Shown: positions 1 through 5,929, counted from the first letter of the stretch. The stretch: 7,043 bases of DNA from Aquificaceae bacterium (GCA_025057715.1 JANWVD010000042.1:1-7043), one strand, 5' to 3'. The notes: generated by a model not told the origin, from the sequence alone. Translations and numbers: made by a program.

Positions 1-942
1 AAAGACGATTCGGTAAACCATCCTACACTTTCTTTCAAAGATAGAGTTGTTGCAGTTGCTCTATCTAAAGCGATAGAGATGGGATTTGATACTGGTGCTT
101 GTGCCTCTACTGGAAACCTTGCAAACTCGGTCGCAAGCCATTGCGCGCAGGCTGGTCTTAATTGCTTTGTTTTTATACCCGCAAACTTAGAGCTTCAAAA
201 GATTATCGGGAGCTTGGTCTTTAACCCAACGGTCGTGGCAGTTGAGGGGGACTATGATGATGTTAATAGGCTCTGCTCCGAGATAGCAAACGACCTTGGT
301 TGGGCTTTTGTGAATGTCAATTTAAGACCATACTACGCAGAAGGGTCGAAAACTTTGGCCTTTGAGGTAATAGAGCAGCTAAATTGGCAAGTCCCTGATG
401 CAATTGTTGTCCCAGTCGCTTCTGGCTCATTAATGACGAAAATCTATAAGGGAATCGAGGAATTTTTCAAAGTAGGGCTTATAGATTCAATGCATGCGCG
501 CATCTATGGCGCACAGGCGCTTGGTTGCTCACCAGTTGCAAAAGCTTGGCGCGAGGGGAAAAACTTCGTAAATCCGGTAAAGCCAAACACTATTGCAAAG
601 TCAATCGCCATTGGCAATCCTGCGGACGGAATTTACGCTCTTGAGGTTGCTCGAAAAACCGGCGGCGGGTTTGAGGTTGCAACGGACGAAGAAATCGTTG
701 AAGGCATAAGGCTTCTTGCAAAAACTGAGGGCATTTTCACAGAAACGGCAGGCGGGACGACCGTTGCGGTTTTGAAAAAGCTCGCAGCAAGCGGGCTTTT
801 AAGAGAGGACGAGATAGTAGTTGCTTATATTACTGGCAACGGCTATAAAACCGCGGAGGTCTTAGAAGGCAGCTTGCAAACAGCAATCAGGATTAAACCA
901 ACCCTTGCGGACTTTAAGGAAAAGGTTTTGGTTAACGCTTGA
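1..942 (+). CDS. thrC: Threonine synthase, 3' part (N-terminus outside window)
   Basis: This is a PLP-dependent enzyme of the threonine pathway that converts O-phospho-L-homoserine to L-threonine and phosphate in the cytosol. The frame is open from base 1, giving 313 visible residues. The start lies upstream, so the N-terminal region is missing. Visible residue 13 is the PLP-binding Lys in NHPTLSFKDR. ACASTGNLANS (about 34-44) is the substrate/PLP loop. Further family segments are NLRPYYAEGSKT (about 107-118), VPVASGSL (137-144), which looks like the phosphate-cradle Gly/Ser loop, TETAGGTT (247-254) and ITGNGYKT near the C-terminus. The whole match is to the threonine synthase type with the NHPTLSFKDRVV signature rather than to threonine dehydratase or cysteine synthase. 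The last 38 bases overlap the next gene in another frame, which suggests co-transcription and translational coupling. I see no frameshift or missing catalytic residue. Confidence 0.95.
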   Translation, partial: KDDSVNHPTLSFKDRVVAVALSKAIEMGFDTGACASTGNLANSVASHCAQAGLNCFVFIPANLELQKIIGSLVFNPTVVAVEGDYDDVNRLCSEIANDLGWAFVNVNLRPYYAEGSKTLAFEVIEQLNWQVPDAIVVPVASGSLMTKIYKGIEEFFKVGLIDSMHARIYGAQALGCSPVAKAWREGKNFVNPVKPNTIAKSIAIGNPADGIYALEVARKTGGGFEVATDEEIVEGIRLLAKTEGIFTETAGGTTVAVLKKLAASGLLREDEIVVAYITGNGYKTAEVLEGSLQTAIRIKPTLADFKEKVLVNA

Positions 943-1372
943 GATTTTAGCTCTTTTATGGCTCTTTTCTTGCAAAAACGCGCTTCCGCGCATTAAGGTA
1001 AAAGACCTTAGCGGGGCAGAACTGTATCTGAGCTCTCTTAAGGGAAAGCCCGTTATTTTGTATGTTTGGAGCAGAACATGTGTAGGGCACGAGCGGCATC
1101 TTAAAGAGCTTCAAAGAATCGCAATCGAGAGAAAAGACCTATATGTAGTTTCATACGCAGTTGCTATGGAAGTAAAAGACGTCCAAAATAGCTACAAAGA
1201 GATGGGGATTAAAAACCCGAGCTTTATTACCTTAGTGGATACGCCGGTGAGACTAAACGAGTTTTATACGATTGAGTTTTTGCCTTCTACTTTTGTTTTT
1301 GATAGCTCTGGAAAGCTAATTGGCGTAAAGCCGGGGCTTTCTCCTCCGCCCCGAAGGGGCGGGTTTTTATAA
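905..1372 (+). CDS. Thioredoxin-fold (TlpA/ResA-like) lipoprotein with monothiol CVGH site
   Basis: This predicted 155-residue protein starts at TTG 905, the only standard start codon that includes a full signal peptide. A weak AGGA lies 12 bases upstream. Residues 1-23 look like a lipoprotein signal: basic MRTLRKR, a hydrophobic core, then the lipobox LFSC with Cys23 as the lipidated residue. The protein would therefore be anchored on the outer face of the inner membrane. The rest resembles a TlpA/ResA thioredoxin fold: the beta-strand ILYVW, the active-site loop SRTCVGH (Cys59, His62) where the family has W-C-x-x-C, and the cis-proline segment FLPSTFVFD (Pro127). The second catalytic Cys is replaced by His, so ordinary disulfide exchange is unlikely; a monothiol, peroxiredoxin-like or non-catalytic role is possible. 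The C-terminus (GLSPPPRRGGFL) is encoded by an intrinsic terminator, and the stop TAA lies in the following T/A-rich tract. The gene may be slightly truncated at its 3' end. Its specific substrate is unknown. Confidence 0.72.
   Translation: MRTLRKRFWLTLEILALLWLFSCKNALPRIKVKDLSGAELYLSSLKGKPVILYVWSRTCVGHERHLKELQRIAIERKDLYVVSYAVAMEVKDVQNSYKEMGIKNPSFITLVDTPVRLNEFYTIEFLPSTFVFDSSGKLIGVKPGLSPPPRRGGFL
1346..1368 (+). terminator. Intrinsic terminator inside the 3' end of the lipoprotein gene
   Basis: CCGCCCC (1346-1352), loop GAA, GGGGCGG (1356-1362), followed by TTTTT (1364-1368). The stem has seven G/C pairs and an eighth T-G pair can be added. This is a classic rho-independent terminator for the thrC-lipoprotein unit. 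It is coding sequence in the lipoprotein frame, and the stop codon TAA (1370-1372) comes after the T-tract. CGGGGC at 1332-1337 can pair with GCCCCG at 1348-1353, forming a six-pair hairpin that excludes the terminator. Confidence 0.85.
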
Positions 1373-1373
1373 T
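1368..1373 (+). promoter_or_regulatory. Perfect TATAAT -10 box of a probable leaderless pheT promoter
   Basis: TATAAT begins on the last T of the upstream terminator and ends six bases before the GTG start of pheT, so transcription would begin at or next to the start codon. No Shine-Dalgarno sequence precedes pheT, which fits a leaderless mRNA. I find no convincing -35 box at 16-18 bases and no TG extension, so the promoter rests on the -10 box and the position. The hexamer also contains the TAA stop of the preceding gene. Confidence 0.55.
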
Positions 1374-1379
1374 TATCTT

Positions 1380-3488
1380 GTGAAAGTAGGGCTTGAGTGG
1401 CTCAGGAGCTTCGTTGAAGTCAATGACCCAGAGGAGCTTGTTAGAACCCTTTCCCTAAAGAGCGTAGAGGCAAGTCTTTACCGCTTTAGCTTAGGGTTTG
1501 AGGCAAGGCTTGAGAATGTAGATGGGATTTATATTGCCAAGGTTGGTGATAGGGCTATAACTTACAAAGACCTTGGATTTAGTAGCGACGAGGTTTTTTG
1601 CTTTAGAGGTGAAGTTAGTAGCGAGCTTCTCTCTAGAGCTCTTGGGGAAAATGAGCTTATCTTAGAGATTGACCCAACGCCGAATAGGGGGGATTTGCTA
1701 AGCGTTTACGGGCTTGCAAGAGAGATTGCGGCGCTCAAGGATGCTAACTTAAAAGAGATTGAGATAGAAGAGATTGAGGGAAACACAAAGGGGCTTATAA
1801 ATGTTGAATCTCAAGATTGTGAGGTTTACATTGGGGCTTTGATAGAAGACCTGAAAGTAGAGACATCCCCGCTTTGGCTCGTAAAGAGGCTTTTGCAAGC
1901 TGGGATAAGACCCATTAACACTCTTGTGGATATTACAAACTATGTGATGCTTCTTACAGGACAGCCGCTGCACGCCTTTGATTTGGATAAGCTAAGATTG
2001 CCGCTCTATGTCAAAAGTGCCAAAGGCGGTGAGGTCTTTGTTAGCCTATCTGGGGAAGAGCTTAAATTAAGCGAGGAAAATTTAGTTATAGCAGACAAAG
2101 ATGGCGTAAAGGCACTTGCGGGAATAGTTGGGGGGCTAAATAGCTCTGTTGATAAAAGCACCAAGAGGTGCTTTCTTGAGGGGGCTTACTTTAGTCCTCG
2201 CAGGATAAGGCGCTCTTTAAAGGCAGTTGATGTAAGAACCGAGAGCTCATATAGATTTGAAAGAGGGGTAGATAAAAGGGGTTTAAAGAGGGCATTTTCT
2301 CTTGCTTTAGAGCTCATTAGAGAGCTTTGCGGCGCGAGAGTGGTTGGGATTGAGGTAATTGATAAAGGTGCTAAAGAGAGGGTGATAACTTTAAGCCTTG
2401 AGAAGTTAAAAACCTATGTGGGAAGAGAAGTTAAAGCTTCTGAGGTTAGTAAGGCGCTTAGGCGCCTTGGTTTTAACTCTTTAGAGGAAGAAAATACCAT
2501 AAAAGCAACCGTGCCAAGCTGGCGCCAAGAGGATGTAAAAGAGGACGTTGATTTAATTGAAGAGTTTATGCGCCTTGAGGGGCTTGATAAGTTTGAAAAA
2601 AGGGGCATTTGCGTTCCTATATTTGAAAAAGACGAGGATTTGATTGAAGAGCTAAGGGATAGACTCACTGCCTTGGGACTTTACGAGGTTATTAACTTCT
2701 CTTTTGAGTCCGTTGATATCTATCAAGCTTTGGGACTTGATATACCAAAGATTGAGATAGTAAACCCTCTTGTCAAGTCAGTCAGGTTTTTAAGGTCTCA
2801 TATTATCACGGGGTTATTGAAAACATATGCTTACAATCAAAGTAGGCATAACTACTCTCTTGCTATTTTTGAGCTTGATAATGTCTTTAGAGACTCTAAA
2901 GAGCTCTTGGCAGTTGGGTTTTTAATTAGCGGCGAAAGGGGGGTGTATCCGGCTAAAGAATATGACCATTGGCATGCGCTTGAGATATTCCAAGAGATTT
3001 CAAAATTTACAGAAGGACTTGAGATAAGCAGGGATAAATTAGGGTTTTTACACCCTGGGGTTCAGGCAGTTTATAAAAAGGGCGGTGAAGTTTACGGCTT
3101 TGTCGGCATGCTAAATCCAAAGGTCGCAAAGAGCCTCGAACTAAGGGGGGATATTTATATAGGGGAGCTGTTGCTTGAGAAGATAGTAAAGAGAAAGCCA
3201 ATAACGAGGAAGATTTCGAGCTTTGCGCCCGCGGTGAGGGATATAAGCATTGTAGTAGACAGGGAGCTCGAAGTGAGTAAATTAGTTAACTTAGTACTCG
3301 AGTTTGAGGAAGTTGAAGAGGTGAAGGTGTTTGACATTTACTTAGGAATTGGGGAAGGCAAGAAGAGCGTAGGTCTGAGAGTGCGCTTTAGAGACCTTGC
3401 AAAAACGCTCTCTGACGAAGAGGTGAATGCCGTAGTAGGCAAGATGCTATCTCTCCTTGAGGAGAGATTTGGCGCAAGGTTAAGATAA
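1380..3488 (+). CDS. pheT: Phenylalanyl-tRNA synthetase beta subunit, lacking most of the EMAP/B2 domain
   Basis: This is the beta chain of the cytosolic alpha2-beta2 enzyme that charges tRNA-Phe. It binds tRNA and edits mischarged Tyr-tRNA. GTG 1380 gives the family N-terminus MKVGLEWLRSFV. The protein has 702 residues against about 780-800 in most bacteria. The deficit lies between residues 35 and 92, where the EMAP-II-like tRNA-binding domain (B2) normally sits. Only a remnant resembling its tail remains (YKDLGFSS about 62-69 to RALG about 86-89). The protein resumes normally at LEIDPTPNRGDLLS (95-108). The B3/B4 editing region follows (RPINTLVDITNYVM 177-190, GQPLHAFD 194-201), then B5 with VPSWRQEDVKEDVDLIEE (378-395). 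After that come the catalytic-like fold (about 410-600) and the FDX-ACB anticodon-binding domain (about 612-702; PAVRDISIVV, VFDIYLG, ending FGARLR). No pheS is adjacent upstream, so the subunits are not arranged as a simple pheST operon here. Confidence 0.96.
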   Translation: MKVGLEWLRSFVEVNDPEELVRTLSLKSVEASLYRFSLGFEARLENVDGIYIAKVGDRAITYKDLGFSSDEVFCFRGEVSSELLSRALGENELILEIDPTPNRGDLLSVYGLAREIAALKDANLKEIEIEEIEGNTKGLINVESQDCEVYIGALIEDLKVETSPLWLVKRLLQAGIRPINTLVDITNYVMLLTGQPLHAFDLDKLRLPLYVKSAKGGEVFVSLSGEELKLSEENLVIADKDGVKALAGIVGGLNSSVDKSTKRCFLEGAYFSPRRIRRSLKAVDVRTESSYRFERGVDKRGLKRAFSLALELIRELCGARVVGIEVIDKGAKERVITLSLEKLKTYVGREVKASEVSKALRRLGFNSLEEENTIKATVPSWRQEDVKEDVDLIEEFMRLEGLDKFEKRGICVPIFEKDEDLIEELRDRLTALGLYEVINFSFESVDIYQALGLDIPKIEIVNPLVKSVRFLRSHIITGLLKTYAYNQSRHNYSLAIFELDNVFRDSKELLAVGFLISGERGVYPAKEYDHWHALEIFQEISKFTEGLEISRDKLGFLHPGVQAVYKKGGEVYGFVGMLNPKVAKSLELRGDIYIGELLLEKIVKRKPITRKISSFAPAVRDISIVVDRELEVSKLVNLVLEFEEVEEVKVFDIYLGIGEGKKSVGLRVRFRDLAKTLSDEEVNAVVGKMLSLLEERFGARLR
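3457..3486 (+). promoter_or_regulatory. Candidate sigma70-type promoter for the 6S RNA
   Basis: TTGAGG (3457-3462), an 18-base spacer, then TAAGAT (3481-3486), inside the last codons of pheT. Transcription would begin near 3491-3493, exactly where the closing stem of the 6S RNA begins. The -35 overlaps a perfect 8-base inverted repeat (ATCTCTCC-TTGA-GGAGAGAT, 3449-3468). The 6S RNA could also be processed from a pheT transcript, since no terminator separates them. Confidence 0.5.
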
Positions 3489-3490
3489 AA

Positions 3491-3650
3491 GCCTGCCCTG
3501 TGCGTGGCGTGAGGGCAGAATTTTGGGGTCCACATGGGACCTTAATTGGGAGTCCGGGCTCCGGGGTCTCCAAGAAGGAACGCCGGGAGGACACCCACCT
3601 TATTTTGTTGGGGCCCACATAGTCCCTTAAGCCACGGCATGGGCGGGTTT
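3491..3650 (+). ncRNA. ssrS: 6S RNA (regulator of RNA polymerase)
   Basis: 6S RNA binds the sigma70-type RNA polymerase holoenzyme by mimicking an open promoter and serves as a template for short product RNAs. The sequence folds as the family does. The closing stem is CCTGCCC (3492-3498) with GGGCGGG (3641-3647), then a 4x4 internal loop, then CGTGGC (3503-3508) with GCCACG (3631-3636). A large central bubble follows (3509-3546 and 3598-3630). The apical arm begins TGGG-A-GTCC (3547-3555) with GGAC-A-CCCA (3589-3597). It continues with TCC (3560-3562) against GGA (3586-3588), and ends in an AAGAA loop at 3572-3576. The length is about 160 bases, within the usual 150-200. The position directly before fthC matches the conserved E. 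coli ssrS-ygfA link. G+C is about 60% by hand count. Exact ends are inferred from the stem. No alternative family (tRNA, SRP RNA, riboswitch) fits as well. Confidence 0.85.
3524..3630 (+). repeat. Pair of near-identical 22-base direct repeats on both strands of the 6S central bubble
   Basis: Bases 3524-3545 and 3609-3630 match at 18 of 22 positions. Both begin TGGGG, share CCACAT in the middle, and end CCTTAA. Each can form its own local hairpin. The first pairs TTGGGGTCC (3523-3531) with GGACCTTAA (3537-3545) around ACATG, with two G-T pairs. The second pairs GGGGC (3610-3614) with GTCCC (3622-3626) around CCACATA. They face each other across the central bubble. Confidence 0.8.
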
Positions 3651-3652
3651 GC

Positions 3653-3682
3653 CTTCCCCTCCTAAAGTTTTGGAGGTGGAAG
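3653..3682 (+). promoter_or_regulatory. Hairpin masking the fthC Shine-Dalgarno sequence
   Basis: CTTCCCCTCC (3653-3662) pairs with GGAGG-T-GGAAG (3672-3682), giving ten pairs with one bulged T and a nine-base loop. Two more A-T pairs are possible inside the loop. The 3' arm contains the whole ribosome binding site GGAGGTG (3672-3678), six bases before ATG 3683, and the stem ends directly against the start codon. No T-run follows, so it is not a typical terminator. It could lower fthC translation, or mark the 3' end of 6S RNA for processing. Confidence 0.65.
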
Positions 3683-4231
3683 ATGGTAAAAGAGGTAATA
3701 AGAGAGGGCTTTCTAAAAAGAAGGCTCCTTATGAGCCAAGAAGAAAGAGAGCTTAGGTCTTGGTCTATTGCCAAGAACCTAAAGGGGATAATATCAACAA
3801 TAGCACCAAAGACCATTCTTGGATTTTCGCCCATTAAAAAAGAGCCGCAGCTTTGGCCGCTTTTTCAAGAGCTTTGGAAAGAGGGTTTAAATCTTTGGCT
3901 TCCTGCTATTGCAAAAGGTGGGCTTTTGCTCTTTGAGTTTAAAGGTAGTTTGAAAAAAGCCCCCCTTGGGACCTTAGAGCCAGAGGGCTTTATCGCCAAA
4001 GAGCCAGCCAATGTAGATTTGGCGATAGTCCCGGGCGTTTGCTTTGACTTAGAGGGTTATAGAATCGGCTATGGAGGTGGATACTATGATAGGTTTTTAA
4101 AGTTAGTTAAAGCAATAAAAGTAGGGGTTTGCTTTGACGAAGAGCTCATTCAGAGCTTTGAAAGAAATAGCTGGGACGAGAAGGTTGATTTCATAGTCAC
4201 TGACAAAAGAGTGATAGGAGGTTTAAGATGA
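3683..4231 (+). CDS. fthC: 5-formyltetrahydrofolate cyclo-ligase
   Basis: This cytosolic folate enzyme (5,10-methenyltetrahydrofolate synthetase; fau/ygfA in E. coli) uses ATP to convert 5-formyl-THF to 5,10-methenyl-THF, recycling an inhibitory folate into the one-carbon pool. The 182-residue length is normal. The N-terminal basic helix (FLKRRLLMSQEERELRS, residues 10-26) matches the family pattern, which supports the ATG at 3683 over the internal ATG at 3731. The diagnostic motif is VPGVCFDLEGYRIGYGGGYYDRFL in the region 116-139, where the GxGGGYYDR loop binds nucleotide and folate. A closing WDEKVDFIVTDKRV segment (164-177) is also typical. The ribosome binding site GGAGGTG is strong but lies in a hairpin. 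The gene follows 6S RNA, as in E. coli, and overlaps rny by ATGA, so fthC and rny form one translationally coupled unit. Confidence 0.93.
   Translation: MVKEVIREGFLKRRLLMSQEERELRSWSIAKNLKGIISTIAPKTILGFSPIKKEPQLWPLFQELWKEGLNLWLPAIAKGGLLLFEFKGSLKKAPLGTLEPEGFIAKEPANVDLAIVPGVCFDLEGYRIGYGGGYYDRFLKLVKAIKVGVCFDEELIQSFERNSWDEKVDFIVTDKRVIGGLR
4216..4222 (+). promoter_or_regulatory. Shine-Dalgarno sequence of rny inside fthC
   Basis: AGGAGGT at 4216-4222 lies five bases before ATG 4228 and inside the last codons of fthC. It fixes the rny start, which overlaps the fthC stop as ATGA. It also shows that this organism uses canonical Shine-Dalgarno initiation inside operons, in contrast to the SD-free starts of pheT and miaB. 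Confidence 0.85.
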
Positions 4232-5922
4232 GCATTTTTTTGATAGTCTTACTTGTTAGCATCGTTGCTATAGCTTTGGTTTTTGTTTTTTCAATAATTA
4301 GCAAAAGGAGAATCTCCTTAAATCAAGAGAGCAAGCAAGCTCTTGTTTTGCCAGATATTTCGACAGAAGAGCTCGAGAGGGCAAGACAGGAAGCAATGAT
4401 GATTAAGGAAAGGGCAAAAGAGGAGGCGGAAAAGCTCCTTAGCGCTGCAAGAGAGGAGGCTTTGCAGATAAAGCAAAGCGCAAAGCAAGAGAGCGAGACG
4501 CTTAGGTTAGACCTTGAGCAAAGGAAAAAAGAGTTTGAGGAGTTTCTCTCTGAGAGAAGAACTCAGATTAGCAACCTTGAACAAATTCTAAAGCAGAGAG
4601 AGAATGCTCTTGAGCGAAGGGAGGATATGCTCTCAAGAAGGGAAGAGGAGCTATTTAACTTAGAAAAGGAGCTAAGAGAGACAAGAAGGCGAATCGAAGC
4701 AGAGCAAAAAGCCCTTGAGCTAAGGCTTGCAAGCATCGAGGAAAAAGAGCGCGAGATTGAAAGTCTTAGACAAAAAGAGATGTTAGAGCTTCAAAGAATC
4801 GCCAGCATGACATTTCAAGAGGCAAGGCAAGAGATACTAAAAAGGGCGGAAGAGGAGGCGAGGCTGGATGTCCTAAGGCTAATTAAGCAAATTGAAGAGG
4901 AAGCCAAGGAAAAGGCAGAGCTCGAGGCAAAGCGTATAATAACTACGAGCATACAGAAGCTATCCTCTGAGATTGCGGTCAATTACACAACGGCTTCGGT
5001 GGACTTACCAAATAACGAGTTTAAGGGAAGAATCATCGGAAGGGAAGGTAGAAACATCAGAACTTTTGAGCTCTTGACTGGGGTTGATTTAATCATTGAT
5101 GACACGCCTGATATAGTTACCATATCTTCCTTTGACCCGCTTAGAAGAGAGATAGCAAGAGAGGCGCTTGAAAGACTCATTCAAGATGGAAGAATACATC
5201 CAGCGCGCATAGAGGAGGTGGTAAACGAGGTTAAAAGAGAGATTGACGACAAGATTCGCAAAACGGGGGAAGAGACTTGTCACGAGCTTGGCTTGCATGA
5301 TATAAACCCAGGGCTTTACTACTATATTGGAAAGCTATACTTTAGAACGAGCTATTCTCAAAACGTGCTTTTGCACTCAAAGGAAGTGGCAAACCTTGCA
5401 GGGCTTATGGCAAGCGAGCTTGGGCTAAACTCTCAGCTTGCAAGAAGGGCGGGACTTTTGCACGACATTGGCAAGGCAATATCTAACGAAACCGGCGGGT
5501 CGCATACAGACATTGGCGTAGAGCTTTGCAAGAAATTTGGCGAGCACGATGCAGTCCTTAATGCCATTAGAGCTCATCACGACGAAGAACCGGTGAGATA
5601 CCCAGAGGTTGCCTTGGTTTGCGCAGCTGATGCACTTTCTGCTGCAAGACCGGGGGCAAGGAGAGAGAGCCTTGAGCTTTATCTAAAGAGATTAGAAAAG
5701 CTTGAGGAAATTGTTCGCTCCTTTAAGGGCGTTCAAAATGTCTATGCAATGCAAGCTGGGAGAGAAGTAAGGGTGATAGTAAACCCTGAAGAGCTCTCTG
5801 ATGAAGAGGCTTACGGGCTTTCAAGGAGCATAGCCAGGAAGATAGAGGAGCAGCTTCAGTTTCCGGGGCAGATAAAGGTGGTTGTGATTCGCGAAACGAG
5901 GCATGTTGAGGTTGCAAAGTGA
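4228..5922 (+). CDS. rny: Ribonuclease Y (membrane-anchored mRNA-decay endoribonuclease)
   Basis: RNase Y starts mRNA decay by endonucleolytic cleavage and works at the cytoplasmic membrane. The 564-residue protein has the full family architecture. An N-terminal membrane helix (about residues 3-24) is followed by basic KRR. A long Glu/Lys/Arg-rich coiled coil spans about 42-235. The KH RNA-binding domain carries GRIIGREGRNIR (267-278) and extends to about 330. The HD metal-dependent domain shows His383, the HD pair at 412-413 (HDIGKA), GSHTDIG (425-431), His450/His451, and AADALSAARPGARRE (466-480). The C-terminus FPGQIKVVVIRETR...VEVAK is a family hallmark. All visible metal ligands are intact. 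The start is fixed by a strong Shine-Dalgarno sequence, and the gene is coupled to fthC by an ATGA overlap. An intrinsic terminator follows the stop. The ymdB gene that often accompanies rny in Firmicutes is absent here; miaB follows instead. Confidence 0.97.
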   Translation: MSIFLIVLLVSIVAIALVFVFSIISKRRISLNQESKQALVLPDISTEELERARQEAMMIKERAKEEAEKLLSAAREEALQIKQSAKQESETLRLDLEQRKKEFEEFLSERRTQISNLEQILKQRENALERREDMLSRREEELFNLEKELRETRRRIEAEQKALELRLASIEEKEREIESLRQKEMLELQRIASMTFQEARQEILKRAEEEARLDVLRLIKQIEEEAKEKAELEAKRIITTSIQKLSSEIAVNYTTASVDLPNNEFKGRIIGREGRNIRTFELLTGVDLIIDDTPDIVTISSFDPLRREIAREALERLIQDGRIHPARIEEVVNEVKREIDDKIRKTGEETCHELGLHDINPGLYYYIGKLYFRTSYSQNVLLHSKEVANLAGLMASELGLNSQLARRAGLLHDIGKAISNETGGSHTDIGVELCKKFGEHDAVLNAIRAHHDEEPVRYPEVALVCAADALSAARPGARRESLELYLKRLEKLEEIVRSFKGVQNVYAMQAGREVRVIVNPEELSDEEAYGLSRSIARKIEEQLQFPGQIKVVVIRETRHVEVAK

Positions 5923-5929
5923 GGGGGGT

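Noticed and set aside
1333..1380. tRNA-dependent or leader-peptide attenuation of pheT
   Set aside because: No T-box motif and no Phe-rich leader peptide are visible, and there is no room for a leader between the terminator and the pheT start.
3491..3650. tRNA, SRP RNA or riboswitch as the identity of the structured RNA
   Set aside because: No cloverleaf or T-loop and no SRP domain IV pattern are seen. The long interrupted rod with a central bubble, and the fthC neighbour, match 6S RNA.
3653..3682. Hairpin after the 6S RNA read as a rho-independent terminator
   Set aside because: The stem is strong but is followed by the fthC start codon and purine-rich coding sequence, not a T-run. An SD-masking or processing role fits better.
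3731..3733. Internal ATG as the true fthC start
   Set aside because: It would remove the basic N-terminal helix typical of the family, and the upstream ATG at 3683 has a strong Shine-Dalgarno sequence at ideal spacing.
3388..3834. 148-residue open frame on the minus strand spanning the 6S RNA
   Set aside because: It runs antisense over the pheT end, the structured RNA and the fthC start. The translation has no recognisable domain, and the open frame is explained by the G/C-rich RNA stems and the real genes opposite.
1749..5917. Other minus-strand open frames of 60-84 residues inside pheT, fthC and rny
   Set aside because: They are shadows of highly conserved plus-strand genes, rich in Ser/Leu as expected from antisense reading of Glu/Lys codons, with no domain or supporting context.
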